Shown here piece by piece: positions 1-7,238 of a DNA stretch of 8,523 nucleotides; the first letter of the stretch is position 1, and every line of letters begins with the position of its first letter. The DNA comes from an uncultured Ruminococcus sp. (lineage in GTDB: Bacteria; Bacillota; Clostridia; Oscillospirales; Acutalibacteraceae): positions 1 to 8,523 of the forward strand of contig CADCOF010000256.1 in the NCBI GenBank assembly GCA_902802975.1, read 5' to 3'. The notes beneath the pieces are model-generated. The model ran no database searches and was not told the origin of the DNA. It was given only the letters and a program-made list of their open reading frames with translations. The position numbers and the translations under genes are program-made.

Positions 1-10
1 CAGCTCGGTC

Positions 11-52
11 GGTGCTTTTGCTTTGCAAAGGTCTCCACAGGAGACCCGCACC
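11..52. repeat. Nested inverted repeats upstream of miaB
   Basis: Outer arms GGTGC (11-15) and GCACC (48-52) are reverse complements. They enclose a 10-base palindrome CTTTGCAAAG (21-30) and a 7-bp hairpin GGTCTCC/GGAGACC with a 3-base ACA loop (30-36 and 40-46). The two inner elements share base 30, so they cannot both form completely. No T-tract follows, so this is not a standard terminator. No start codon or credible reading frame covers it. It resembles the edge of a dispersed intergenic repeat, or the end of something outside the window; that interpretation is inferred, while the inverted repeats are directly visible. Confidence 0.6.
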
Positions 53-127
53 CTCTAAGCGAAGCGTAGGCGTCGGGAGTATGTCACTATAACATTATGT
101 ATGTTTTGTAAAATCTTTCCGTATCTC

Positions 128-156
128 TTGAAGTAGCGTAAAACTTATGGTACAAT
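128..156 (+). promoter_or_regulatory. Sigma-A-type promoter for the miaB-miaA cluster
   Basis: The -35 box TTGAAG (128-133, 4 of 6 consensus bases) is separated by exactly 17 bases from the -10 box TACAAT (151-156, 5 of 6). The surroundings are AT-rich. Transcription would start near 162-165, giving a 5' leader of roughly 45 bases before the miaB TTG start. It is the only promoter of this quality seen ahead of the cluster, and the gene spacing downstream suggests it drives all six genes. Confidence 0.7.
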
Positions 157-195
157 ATAGATTGAGTATTTATCGATACCCGCCGATAATTCAAT

Positions 196-200
196 AGGAG
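196..200 (+). promoter_or_regulatory. Ribosome binding site deciding the miaB start
   Basis: AGGAG lies 8 bases before the TTG at 209. The upstream in-frame GTG at 200 overlaps this site and cannot use it, so TTG 209 is chosen. Confidence 0.75.
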
Positions 201-208
201 TGAACGAT

Positions 209-1624
209 TTGGCGATAAATTTTGATTACAAACAATTCAGTGACGATAATAATTATATGCAGATGTGCGCGGAAGTTATGGCTGTGCGCGCCCGCGGCGA
301 TATCCCTATGGCGTGCATTCGCACTTACGGCTGTCAGCAGAATGTGGCGGACAGCGAAAAGATCAAGGGCATGCTGGAACAGATGGGCTTCGGTTTTACC
401 GAAAATGCCGAGGACGCGGATTTTATACTTTTTAATACATGCGCTGTCAGAGAACATGCAGAGGACAGAGTTTTCGGTAACGTCGGTGCATTGAAAAACA
501 TAAAACGCCGCCACCCGTCAGTTGTTATAGGTCTGTGTGGCTGTATGATGGAGCAAAAACACGTTACAGATCGTCTGTATAAGAGCTTTCCGTTTGTGAA
601 TCTCGTTTTCGGGACTCATTCGCTGCATAAATTTCCCGAATTGTTCTATAACGCGGTGACGTTCGGCGGCAGAGTGTACGAAACAGGCATTGATGATAAA
701 ACCGTGTATGAGGGCATTCCCACAAGACGTGACGGAACGTTTAAGGGCTGGCTGCCGATAATGTACGGCTGCAATAATTTCTGCACGTACTGCATTGTTC
801 CGTATACAAGGGGCAGAGAGCGAAGCAGAAAATTTGAGGACGTTGTAAATGAAGCGCGTCAGATGATCGAAAGCGGCTATAAAGAAATAACGCTGCTGGG
901 GCAGAACGTGAACTCGTATGGCAAAAACCTTGAGGATAAGCACACCTTTGCGGAACTTCTGCAGGAGATCGATAAAATTGACGGCGATTATATACTGCGT
1001 TTTATGACATCGCACCCGAAGGATTGCTCGAAGGAATTGATAGACGTTATCGCTCAGAGCCGACATGTGTCGTGTCATCTTCATTTGCCGTTTCAGTCGG
1101 GGTCAAACAGAGTGCTGAAAGCGATGAACCGCAGCTATACAAGAGAGAAATATCTTGAGATAATAGATTATGCAAAGAAAAATATTCCCAATCTGTCGCT
1201 CACTTCCGATGTAATAGTAGGGTTTCCGGGCGAGACGTATGAGGAGTTTTCAGAGACGGTGTCGCTTGTGAAGGAAGTAGGGTTTACTTCACTGTTCACC
1301 TTTATCTATTCTCCGCGAAACGGTACTCCCGCTGCAAAAATGGAAGACCCGTACACTCACAAAGAAAAGTCGCAGTGGTTTTCCGAATTGCTGAAAGTTC
1401 AGGAAGAGATTGCAGCCCAAAGATGTGCGGCAATGGTCGGCACAACCGTTCGTGTGCTTGTTGAGGGCAAAACCGATAAAGAGGGCGTTCTTACATCGCG
1501 TACAAGCGGGAATATAATTGTTGATTTTCCGGGCGACGAGTCGCTTGTGGGAAATTTTGTAAATGTTAAGATAACGAAGGCGCGCAATTGGATATTAAAC
1601 GGCGAGCTTGAAGATAAGGAGTGA
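209..1624 (+). CDS. miaB: MiaB, tRNA-2-methylthio-N6-dimethylallyladenosine synthase
   Basis: This 471-residue radical SAM enzyme methylthiolates i6A37 to ms2i6A37 in tRNAs that read UNN codons, using two SAM molecules and two [4Fe-4S] clusters in the cytoplasm. After a variable lead of about 38 residues comes the methylthiotransferase N-terminal domain, with its three cluster cysteines C42 (TYGCQQN), C78 (NTCAVRE) and C112 (GCMMEQ). The radical SAM CxxxCxxC motif follows as C188, C192 and C195 (YGCNNFCTYC). A C-terminal TRAM-type RNA-binding domain occupies roughly 400-465. Order and length match the family. The TTG start is set by AGGAG eight bases upstream; the ORF can be extended three codons to GTG 200, which overlaps that site. 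The gene is first in the cluster, and the enzyme making its substrate, MiaA, is encoded at the other end. The sequence fits MiaB better than the related MtaB or RimO, because of the TYGCQQN and NTCAVRE motifs and the gene neighbourhood. Confidence 0.96.
   Translation: MAINFDYKQFSDDNNYMQMCAEVMAVRARGDIPMACIRTYGCQQNVADSEKIKGMLEQMGFGFTENAEDADFILFNTCAVREHAEDRVFGNVGALKNIKRRHPSVVIGLCGCMMEQKHVTDRLYKSFPFVNLVFGTHSLHKFPELFYNAVTFGGRVYETGIDDKTVYEGIPTRRDGTFKGWLPIMYGCNNFCTYCIVPYTRGRERSRKFEDVVNEARQMIESGYKEITLLGQNVNSYGKNLEDKHTFAELLQEIDKIDGDYILRFMTSHPKDCSKELIDVIAQSRHVSCHLHLPFQSGSNRVLKAMNRSYTREKYLEIIDYAKKNIPNLSLTSDVIVGFPGETYEEFSETVSLVKEVGFTSLFTFIYSPRNGTPAAKMEDPYTHKEKSQWFSELLKVQEEIAAQRCAAMVGTTVRVLVEGKTDKEGVLTSRTSGNIIVDFPGDESLVGNFVNVKITKARNWILNGELEDKE
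1616..1621 (+). promoter_or_regulatory. Ribosome binding site deciding the YlbF-family start
   Basis: AAGGAG, within the last codons of miaB, lies 7 bases before GTG 1629. The in-frame TTG at 1608 is upstream of this site and therefore rejected as the start. Confidence 0.7.
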
Positions 1625-1628
1625 CAAC

Positions 1629-2036
1629 GTGGATATTGTCGAACTTGCAAGACAGCTTGGAGCTGCGATGCAGCAAGATGAAGTATACGTAAATATGAGA
1701 ACAGCCGAGCAGGCGAGCGAAGAGGATAAAGACCTTTGCGAGCTGATGGAGGAGTACAACACAACGCGGCTGGCGATAAATTACGAAGCGTCGAAAGCAG
1801 ACAGAGATGACAGCAAAATGCAGGAGCTCAATAAAAAAATGCGTTCGGCGTATGCAAAGATAATGCAGAACGAACACATGAAGGAGTACAATGCGGCAAA
1901 GGTGAAATTTGAGACAAAGCTGCAGGCGGTGCTGGGAATCATTCAAAGCAGTGCGATGGGTGAGGACCCGTACACGGTCAATCCGGAAACGGGCTGCACG
2001 GGTTCATGCGCAACGTGCGGTTCAATGTGCAATTAG
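1629..2036 (+). CDS. YlbF/YmcA-family protein with C-terminal cysteine cluster
   Basis: This 135-residue, mostly helical, charged protein has no signal peptide or membrane segment. Its sequence style and its place directly after miaB match the YlbF/YmcA (com_ylbF) family; in Bacillus subtilis ymcA also follows miaB (ymcB). There, YmcA, YlbF and YaaT (RicA, RicF, RicT) form an Fe-S-containing complex acting with RNase Y on mRNA maturation and on competence, sporulation and biofilm control. The body (about residues 1-115) is the helical family domain. The tail holds four cysteines, C123, C127, C130 and C134 (CTGSCATCGSMC), a plausible metal or Fe-S ligand set; that role is inferred. The GTG start sits 7 bases after AAGGAG and 4 bases after the miaB stop, so translational coupling is likely. 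Whether it corresponds to YmcA or YlbF cannot be settled by eye, so no symbol is given. The final codons lie in an inverted repeat. Confidence 0.82.
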   Translation: MDIVELARQLGAAMQQDEVYVNMRTAEQASEEDKDLCELMEEYNTTRLAINYEASKADRDDSKMQELNKKMRSAYAKIMQNEHMKEYNAAKVKFETKLQAVLGIIQSSAMGEDPYTVNPETGCTGSCATCGSMCN

Positions 2037-2058
2037 CATTGCGCATTGCACATTGAAC
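2020..2058. repeat. 14-bp perfect inverted repeat made of 7-base units, between ylbF-like gene and mutS
   Basis: GTTCAATGTGCAAT (2020-2033) and ATTGCACATTGAAC (2045-2058) are exact reverse complements around an 11-base loop. The right side contains CATTG three times at a 7-base period (2037, 2044, 2051), and the left arm has CAATG followed by a related CAAT copy at the same spacing. The left arm encodes the last residues of the upstream protein, and its TAG stop is the first loop triplet. The right arm ends three bases before the mutS Shine-Dalgarno stretch. No T-run follows, so a classical terminator is unlikely; a dispersed repeat, or a hairpin affecting mRNA stability or mutS translation, is more plausible. 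Confidence 0.8.
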
Positions 2059-2060
2059 AA

Positions 2061-2069
2061 AAGGGGTGG
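2061..2069 (+). promoter_or_regulatory. Ribosome binding site deciding the mutS start
   Basis: AAGGGGTGG lies 6 bases before ATG 2076. An in-frame TTG at 2046 falls inside the hairpin upstream and would add ten residues not expected in MutS. Confidence 0.7.
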
Positions 2070-2075
2070 CAGAAT

Positions 2076-4679
2076 ATGGCAGAGTTATCTCCTATGATGA
2101 AGCAGTATTTCGCTATCAAGGAGCAGAACAAGGACAGTATATTATTTTTCAGATTGGGAGATTTCTATGAGATGTTCTTTGACGACGCAATTTTGGCGTC
2201 GAGAGAGCTGGAGCTTACTCTGACGGGCAGAGACTGCGGACAGGAGGAGCGCGCGCCAATGTGCGGCGTGCCGTTTCACAGTTATGAACAGTATGCCGCA
2301 AAGCTCGTTGCAAAGGGCTACAAGGTCGCAATATGCGAGCAGACGGAAGACCCCGCAGCCGCTAAGGGCATCGTCAAACGTGACGTTATCCGCGTTATTA
2401 CGCCGGGTACGGTCATGGAGGATTCCATGCTCGACGAGACGAAAAATAATTTTATTTGTTCCGTTTTCGTTGGCGGCGATATCGCCTATTCCGCTTTCTG
2501 CGACGTTTCAACAGGCGAGCTTTACTGCGCGGCTATCGAGCTTGATAACGAATGCCGCCGCTTTAAAAGCGAACTTTCTCTTTATTCTCCCCCGGAAATG
2601 CTTATCGGCGGACAGGTGAAAAAATTATCGCCTGTTGCTGCATTCCTGAAAGAAAAGAAAACTTCCGTGGAAATGCTTGACGATGAGTATTTCGACCTTG
2701 AAAATTGTATAGATATCGTAAAAAAACAGTTCGGCGATAATCAGTATGAGCTGATGGAACGACAAAATTCATCCGCCTGTGCCTGCGCTGTCGGCGCACT
2801 TCTGAAATATTTGAAAAAGACGCAGAAAACAGGGTTGGAGCGTTTCAGGCGAATTGAATTGTACAGCGAGACGCGTTCGATGCAGCTTGATTATAATACG
2901 AAACGAAATCTTGAACTCACCGAAACAATGATCTCGAAAGAGAAAAAAGGGTCGCTGCTGTGGGTTCTCGACAAAACAAAAACCGCAATGGGTAAGCGGC
3001 TCATCAGAAGATGGATTGAACAGCCTTTGATGAGCATTGCGGCGATAATCAGGCGGCAAAACGCCGTCGAGGAGCTTGTGAATGACGCTGTGCTTCGCGG
3101 AGAAACTGCCGAGGCACTTTCGGGTATTCCCGATATCGAGCGGCTTATGACAAAGGTCGTCTACGGTTCGGCAAATGCGAGGGATTTGAGAGGGTTGTGC
3201 GCGGCACTCGAAAAACTTCCTTCAGTGAAAGCATGCCTTGAGGGCGTGAAGGCAACGCAGCTAAGAGAGATTTTTGACAATATAGATGTATGCGAAGACC
3301 TGCGTGAGCTTATCGACAGCGCGATAATTGAAGACCCGCCGTTTTCGGTAAAAGAGGGCGGGCTGATCAAACAGGGTTTCAATAGCGACCTCGATTCGCT
3401 GCGTTGTGATATGAATGATTCCACAGGTGTGCTTGCGAGTATGGAGCAGAAGCAGCGCGACATAACCGGCATTCCAAAGCTGCGGATTGGATATAACCGC
3501 GTTTTTGGCTATTATATCGAGGTTTCTAATTCGTACAAAAAACAAGTTCCCGATACGTTTATACGAAAGCAAACGCTTGCAAACTGTGAACGGTATATCA
3601 CGCCCGAACTGAAATCGCTCGAAGGCAGAATATTGGGAGCGAAGGATAGAGCGGCAACGCTTGAATATCAGCTGTTTACGCAAGTGAGGGATATAACAGC
3701 CCGAGCACTCGAAAGATTGAGTACAACGGCAAATGCGCTGGCAAAATTGGACGTGTACCGCAGTTTTGCCGAAACGGCAGCAGATATGCGCTACTGCCGC
3801 CCCGAAATGAACGATTCGGGCGAGATAATCATAAAGAACGGACGGCACCCCGTTGTTGAAAAACTTTTGAGCGATGTGCCATTTGTTGCGAATGACGTAC
3901 ACCTTGACAACGGGAAAAACAGAGCGGCAATAATTACAGGTCCCAATATGGCGGGCAAATCTACATATATGAGGCAAACTGCGCTTATCGTTATTATGGC
4001 GCATATCGGGTCGTTTGTGCCCGCGGAGTCGGCGTCTGTCTCAGTTACGGACGCGGTATTTACGCGAGTGGGCGCGAGCGATGACCTTGCAAACGGACGC
4101 TCGACTTTTATGGTCGAAATGAACGAGGTTGCCGAAATACTTAAAAATGCCACGTCGAGAAGTCTGCTTGTGCTTGACGAGATCGGGCGCGGAACGTCTA
4201 CTTTTGACGGAATGAGCATTGCGCGCGCCGTTTTGGAATATGCCGCGGACAAAAAGAAGATAGGCGCGAGGACGCTTTTTGCAACGCATTATCACGAGCT
4301 GACTGTGCTTGAAAATTTGATCGACGGAGTGAAAAACTATAATATCGCCGTAAAAAAACGCGGTGATGACATTACGTTTTTGAGGCGCATCGTTCCGGGC
4401 GGCGCAGACGACAGCTACGGTATAGAAGTAGCGAAACTTGCCGGACTTCCGGATGAAGTTATAGACCGTGCAAAGGTCATTTTGAAAGAACTGGAGCAGG
4501 GGAAGACAACAAAGCGATCGAAAGAGCCGAAACGTAATGTTCTTGAAGATATGCAAATGACGCTTTTGCCGTCGGGCAATTCGCAGATAGAAGAGTTTAT
4601 TCGAAATTTAGACGTTAATACTCTGACGCCGCTCGAAGCTCTCAATAAGCTATATGAACTTAAAAATATGTGTGATTAA
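2076..4679 (+). CDS. mutS: MutS, DNA mismatch recognition ATPase
   Basis: This 867-residue cytoplasmic protein finds mismatches and small loops, then recruits MutL in an ATP-dependent way. The N-terminal mismatch-binding domain shows the family Phe-X-Glu motif as F30-Y31-E32 (GDFYEMF), which stacks on the mismatch. Connector, lever and clamp regions follow. The ABC-type ATPase has Walker A GPNMAGKST (622-630), the STFMVEM segment (676 onward), Walker B with D701-E702 (LLVLDEIGRGTST), and the FATHYHEL histidine H738. The GADDSYGIEVAKLAG stretch near 776-790 leads into the C-terminal helix-turn-helix dimerisation region. QMTLLP (827-832) fits the sliding-clamp binding motif known in MutS tails. 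Length is normal for MutS1, and the mismatch domain excludes MutS2. The next gene begins 13 bases downstream, and mutL is one gene further on. No frameshift or missing key residue was seen. Confidence 0.98.
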   Translation: MAELSPMMKQYFAIKEQNKDSILFFRLGDFYEMFFDDAILASRELELTLTGRDCGQEERAPMCGVPFHSYEQYAAKLVAKGYKVAICEQTEDPAAAKGIVKRDVIRVITPGTVMEDSMLDETKNNFICSVFVGGDIAYSAFCDVSTGELYCAAIELDNECRRFKSELSLYSPPEMLIGGQVKKLSPVAAFLKEKKTSVEMLDDEYFDLENCIDIVKKQFGDNQYELMERQNSSACACAVGALLKYLKKTQKTGLERFRRIELYSETRSMQLDYNTKRNLELTETMISKEKKGSLLWVLDKTKTAMGKRLIRRWIEQPLMSIAAIIRRQNAVEELVNDAVLRGETAEALSGIPDIERLMTKVVYGSANARDLRGLCAALEKLPSVKACLEGVKATQLREIFDNIDVCEDLRELIDSAIIEDPPFSVKEGGLIKQGFNSDLDSLRCDMNDSTGVLASMEQKQRDITGIPKLRIGYNRVFGYYIEVSNSYKKQVPDTFIRKQTLANCERYITPELKSLEGRILGAKDRAATLEYQLFTQVRDITARALERLSTTANALAKLDVYRSFAETAADMRYCRPEMNDSGEIIIKNGRHPVVEKLLSDVPFVANDVHLDNGKNRAAIITGPNMAGKSTYMRQTALIVIMAHIGSFVPAESASVSVTDAVFTRVGASDDLANGRSTFMVEMNEVAEILKNATSRSLLVLDEIGRGTSTFDGMSIARAVLEYAADKKKIGARTLFATHYHELTVLENLIDGVKNYNIAVKKRGDDITFLRRIVPGGADDSYGIEVAKLAGLPDEVIDRAKVILKELEQGKTTKRSKEPKRNVLEDMQMTLLPSGNSQIEEFIRNLDVNTLTPLEALNKLYELKNMCD

Positions 4680-4692
4680 CAGGTGATAGGAT

Positions 4693-5223
4693 ATGTTAAC
4701 AAATCAATATATTGTCACAAAAAAACTATATATGAAATGGGCGGACGCAGACAGGCGCAAAGGCTTATCGCTTAAGATCAACATTTTGTGGGCTGTTGTG
4801 CTTGTAATATTGATTATTGCGACAGCTATATATATGAAGCTCAAGTCTCATGTAAGCGGCGATGTTTCAATGCTTTTGGTGCTTGAAGGCGCACTTCTGG
4901 TGTTCAGCGTATACAAGCTCTTTTTCAGCGGGAAATCATCTGCTGCGGCTATGTACGACAAATTTGCAGCGCAGCTCGGTCATGACTGGACGCGCACAAT
5001 GTATTTCAAAAACGACGCGCTTTATGTCAGCGAGGGTCAGTTTGAGGTTAATTATCCGTACAAAGAGATTGTGTCGGTTCGGAATATCGGCAACGAAATT
5101 TTGATAGAGACAGACAAAAAGCTGTTCATTCGTGCGTACAAAGACAGCTTTATCGAAGGAGATTATTCACGTTTTAAGCGTTTTATTGAAAGTAAGGTAG
5201 TCAATAAGTGTTTCCTGAATTGA
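4693..5223 (+). CDS. YcxB-like membrane protein of unknown function
   Basis: This 176-residue protein has a short charged N-terminus (about 1-28), two hydrophobic segments that look like membrane helices (about 29-48 and 58-78), and a soluble C-terminal part of about 95 residues. The C-terminal stretch YFKNDALYVSEG through the PYKEIVSVRNIGNEILIETDKKLFIRAYKDSF region resembles the YcxB-like domain of Firmicutes membrane proteins: alternating beta strands after a helix pair. Both termini probably face the cytoplasm, given the basic residues on either side; topology is inferred. ATG 4693 follows AGGTGA (4681-4686) with a 6-base gap. The gene is 13 bases after mutS, and its TGA stop is part of the mutL Shine-Dalgarno stretch, so coupling with mutL is likely. 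No catalytic motif was recognised and no link to mismatch repair is known to me. Confidence 0.72.
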   Translation: MLTNQYIVTKKLYMKWADADRRKGLSLKINILWAVVLVILIIATAIYMKLKSHVSGDVSMLLVLEGALLVFSVYKLFFSGKSSAAAMYDKFAAQLGHDWTRTMYFKNDALYVSEGQFEVNYPYKEIVSVRNIGNEILIETDKKLFIRAYKDSFIEGDYSRFKRFIESKVVNKCFLN

Positions 5224-5228
5224 GGTGA
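5222..5228 (+). promoter_or_regulatory. Ribosome binding site deciding the mutL TTG start
   Basis: GAGGTGA overlaps the stop of the upstream gene and lies 5 bases before TTG 5234. It supports a TTG start that yields the normal MutL N-terminus MGRINILEKHIAELIAAGE. Confidence 0.8.
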
Positions 5229-5233
5229 CATAA

Positions 5234-7234
5234 TTGGGGAGAATAAATATTCTCGAAAAACATATTGCGGAGCTGATAGCAGCCGGCGAGGTAGTGGAGC
5301 GGCCGAGTTCTGTTATTAAGGAACTTGTCGAAAACTCTATAGATTCGGGAGCAACTGCCATTACTGTGGAAATTCAGGACGGCGGAGTTACCATGATGCG
5401 AGTTACCGATAATGGCAGCGGTATCATGCGCGATGATGTCCGCAATGCCTTCAAGCGTCACGCAACGAGCAAGGTTCGTGAGAAAGACGATCTAGATTCA
5501 ATCGGCACTTTAGGCTTTCGAGGAGAAGCACTGGCGTCAATCTGCGCTGTGGCAAAGGTTGAACTTCTGACAAAAGCCGATGCGGACGACGTCGGAACTC
5601 ACTACAAAATAGAAGGCGGCGATGAAGTCCTGATGGAAGATTCGGGCTGTCCGCGAGGCACTACTTTTATTGTGCGGAATATTTTTTATAATGTACCCGC
5701 GCGAATGAAGTTCCTGAAAAAAAACACATCGGAGTCAACCGCGGTGGCGGCAGTTGTGGATAAAATTGCTCTGTCGCATTCGGATATCGCTTTTACTTTT
5801 ATCAGAGATCACAAAAAAGTGCTTGCGACTGCGGGCGATGGCGTTGAGAAGAACTGCATATATTCCGTGCTTGGGCGCGAGTTTGCGTTGAACGCCGTGC
5901 CGGTGAAGTATGAGCTTGACAATATCAGAGTAACGGGATATGTTACAAAGCCGCAGTTTGCAAGAGCGAGCAGGTCAATGCAGAATTTCTTTATAAACGG
6001 GCGTTTTGTGAAAAGCAGAACCGCAATGGCCGCACTTGAAGAAGCGTGCAAAGGCATGGTTATGGTCGGGAAATTTCCCGGCTGTGTTTTGCATATCGAG
6101 ATGCCGTATGAGCTTGTTGACGTAAACGTTCACCCGGCAAAGATCGAGGTGCGCTTTGTAAACGAGCGTCCTGTATTTGAAGCTGTGTATCACGCAGTGA
6201 AAACCGCGTTGATTGACGGCGACACGATCAAGCAGATAAAGCTTGAAGATCACTCCGATAAAAGCGCGGTGAAAAAGCCGTTTACCATGTCGCAGTACGA
6301 GGTAAAAAAGATCAGCGGTACGCCTGTTACGCCGCCCTCGAAAAGAAATGACCGTCAGGCGATAAATGTTTATAACGATCTTATAAGAAATGCGTTAAAC
6401 GGAGGCAAACTTCCGCTTTCGGATTCGCAGTCGCCGTTCGGGAATTTCGGCGACCTTGATATAAAAGCCGACCCGGAAAGCGTGTATGGTATAAAGCCCA
6501 CGCAAACTCAGGAGAGTACACAAGAGATCACTCCAAAGCAGGAAGCTAAGGCGATAGCCCCCGAGCCGGTTTTGAAAAAAGCGGAGTCGGAAACGCCGGC
6601 AGACGCGCACATATCTCATCGGGAGAATGATATTGAGGATATCAAGCCCCTTGCAGATATTCCGCCGAAATACGAAAGATTTATCGGCGAGGCGTTTAAC
6701 ACGTACATTATAATCGAGCGAAACGGCGAGCTTATCATGATAGACAAGCACGCTCTTCATGAAAGAATTATATACGAAAAACTCAGGCGCGAGCAGGGAA
6801 AAAAGCACGCCCAGTATCTTTTGGAGCCGGCTGCGGTAACGCTTTCGAAGCAGCAGCATGACGCGATACTTGAAAAGAAAGATTTGATGTCAGAGTCAGG
6901 CTTCGAGGTAGAGGATTTCGGCGGCAGCACAATTATTGTGAGGAGCGCGCCCTCGTTTATTGACGCGTATGACGCGGCGGCGACTGTTGAGGAAATGGCG
7001 CAGCACATTCTTGAAAATAAAAGCAATGTCGAGAGTGAGTACACAGATTGGCTGTATCATAATATTGCGTGCAGGAGCGCGATTAAGGGCGGTGACAAAA
7101 GTTCGCCGAACGAGTTGATGGCACTGTATATGGAAATGGAGAAAGACCCCAATTATCGTTACTGTCCGCATGGAAGACCGACATCTATTGTGCTGACAAA
7201 GTATTCCATTGAAAAACAGTTTGGCAGGGTGTGA
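5234..7234 (+). CDS. mutL: MutL, mismatch repair endonuclease
   Basis: This 666-residue protein couples MutS mismatch recognition to strand incision. The N-terminal GHKL ATPase has E30 and N34 (KELVENSID), DNGSGI (59-64), RHATSK (75-80) and GFRGEAL (94-100). A polar linker of about 140 residues, rich in K, E, P and T, runs from about 340 to 480. The C-terminal domain shows the metal-binding endonuclease motifs of MutH-less bacteria: D504-K-H-A-x2-E510-x4-E515, ACR (612-614), CPHGRPT (644-650) and a terminal FGR. The first motif has K instead of the canonical Q (DQHA); D, H and both E residues are kept, so activity is expected. QYLLEP (527-532) matches the QxLLxP-type sliding-clamp binding motif. 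TTG is the start because it follows GAGGTGA and gives the standard N-terminus. miaA begins 4 bases after the stop, and its ribosome site lies inside the mutL end. Confidence 0.98.
   Translation: MGRINILEKHIAELIAAGEVVERPSSVIKELVENSIDSGATAITVEIQDGGVTMMRVTDNGSGIMRDDVRNAFKRHATSKVREKDDLDSIGTLGFRGEALASICAVAKVELLTKADADDVGTHYKIEGGDEVLMEDSGCPRGTTFIVRNIFYNVPARMKFLKKNTSESTAVAAVVDKIALSHSDIAFTFIRDHKKVLATAGDGVEKNCIYSVLGREFALNAVPVKYELDNIRVTGYVTKPQFARASRSMQNFFINGRFVKSRTAMAALEEACKGMVMVGKFPGCVLHIEMPYELVDVNVHPAKIEVRFVNERPVFEAVYHAVKTALIDGDTIKQIKLEDHSDKSAVKKPFTMSQYEVKKISGTPVTPPSKRNDRQAINVYNDLIRNALNGGKLPLSDSQSPFGNFGDLDIKADPESVYGIKPTQTQESTQEITPKQEAKAIAPEPVLKKAESETPADAHISHRENDIEDIKPLADIPPKYERFIGEAFNTYIIIERNGELIMIDKHALHERIIYEKLRREQGKKHAQYLLEPAAVTLSKQQHDAILEKKDLMSESGFEVEDFGGSTIIVRSAPSFIDAYDAAATVEEMAQHILENKSNVESEYTDWLYHNIACRSAIKGGDKSSPNELMALYMEMEKDPNYRYCPHGRPTSIVLTKYSIEKQFGRV
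7226..7231 (+). promoter_or_regulatory. Ribosome binding site deciding the miaA start
   Basis: AGGGTG, within the last mutL codons, lies 7 bases before ATG 7239. It argues against the in-frame TTG at 7209, which would overlap mutL by 26 bases and add ten residues. Confidence 0.7.
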
Positions 7235-7238
7235 CTTT

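Noticed and set aside
518..1084. Minus-strand open frame of 188 codons inside miaB
   Set aside because: Antisense to the radical SAM region of MiaB, no family resemblance and no convincing ribosome site.
2020..2058. Intrinsic terminator between the YlbF-family gene and mutS
   Set aside because: The right arm is followed by AAAAGGGGTGG rather than a T-run, and the adjacent purine stretch serves as the mutS ribosome site.
3261..4004. Minus-strand open frame of 247 codons inside mutS
   Set aside because: It is antisense to the conserved MutS core, has no recognisable domain, and is a by-product of mutS codon use.
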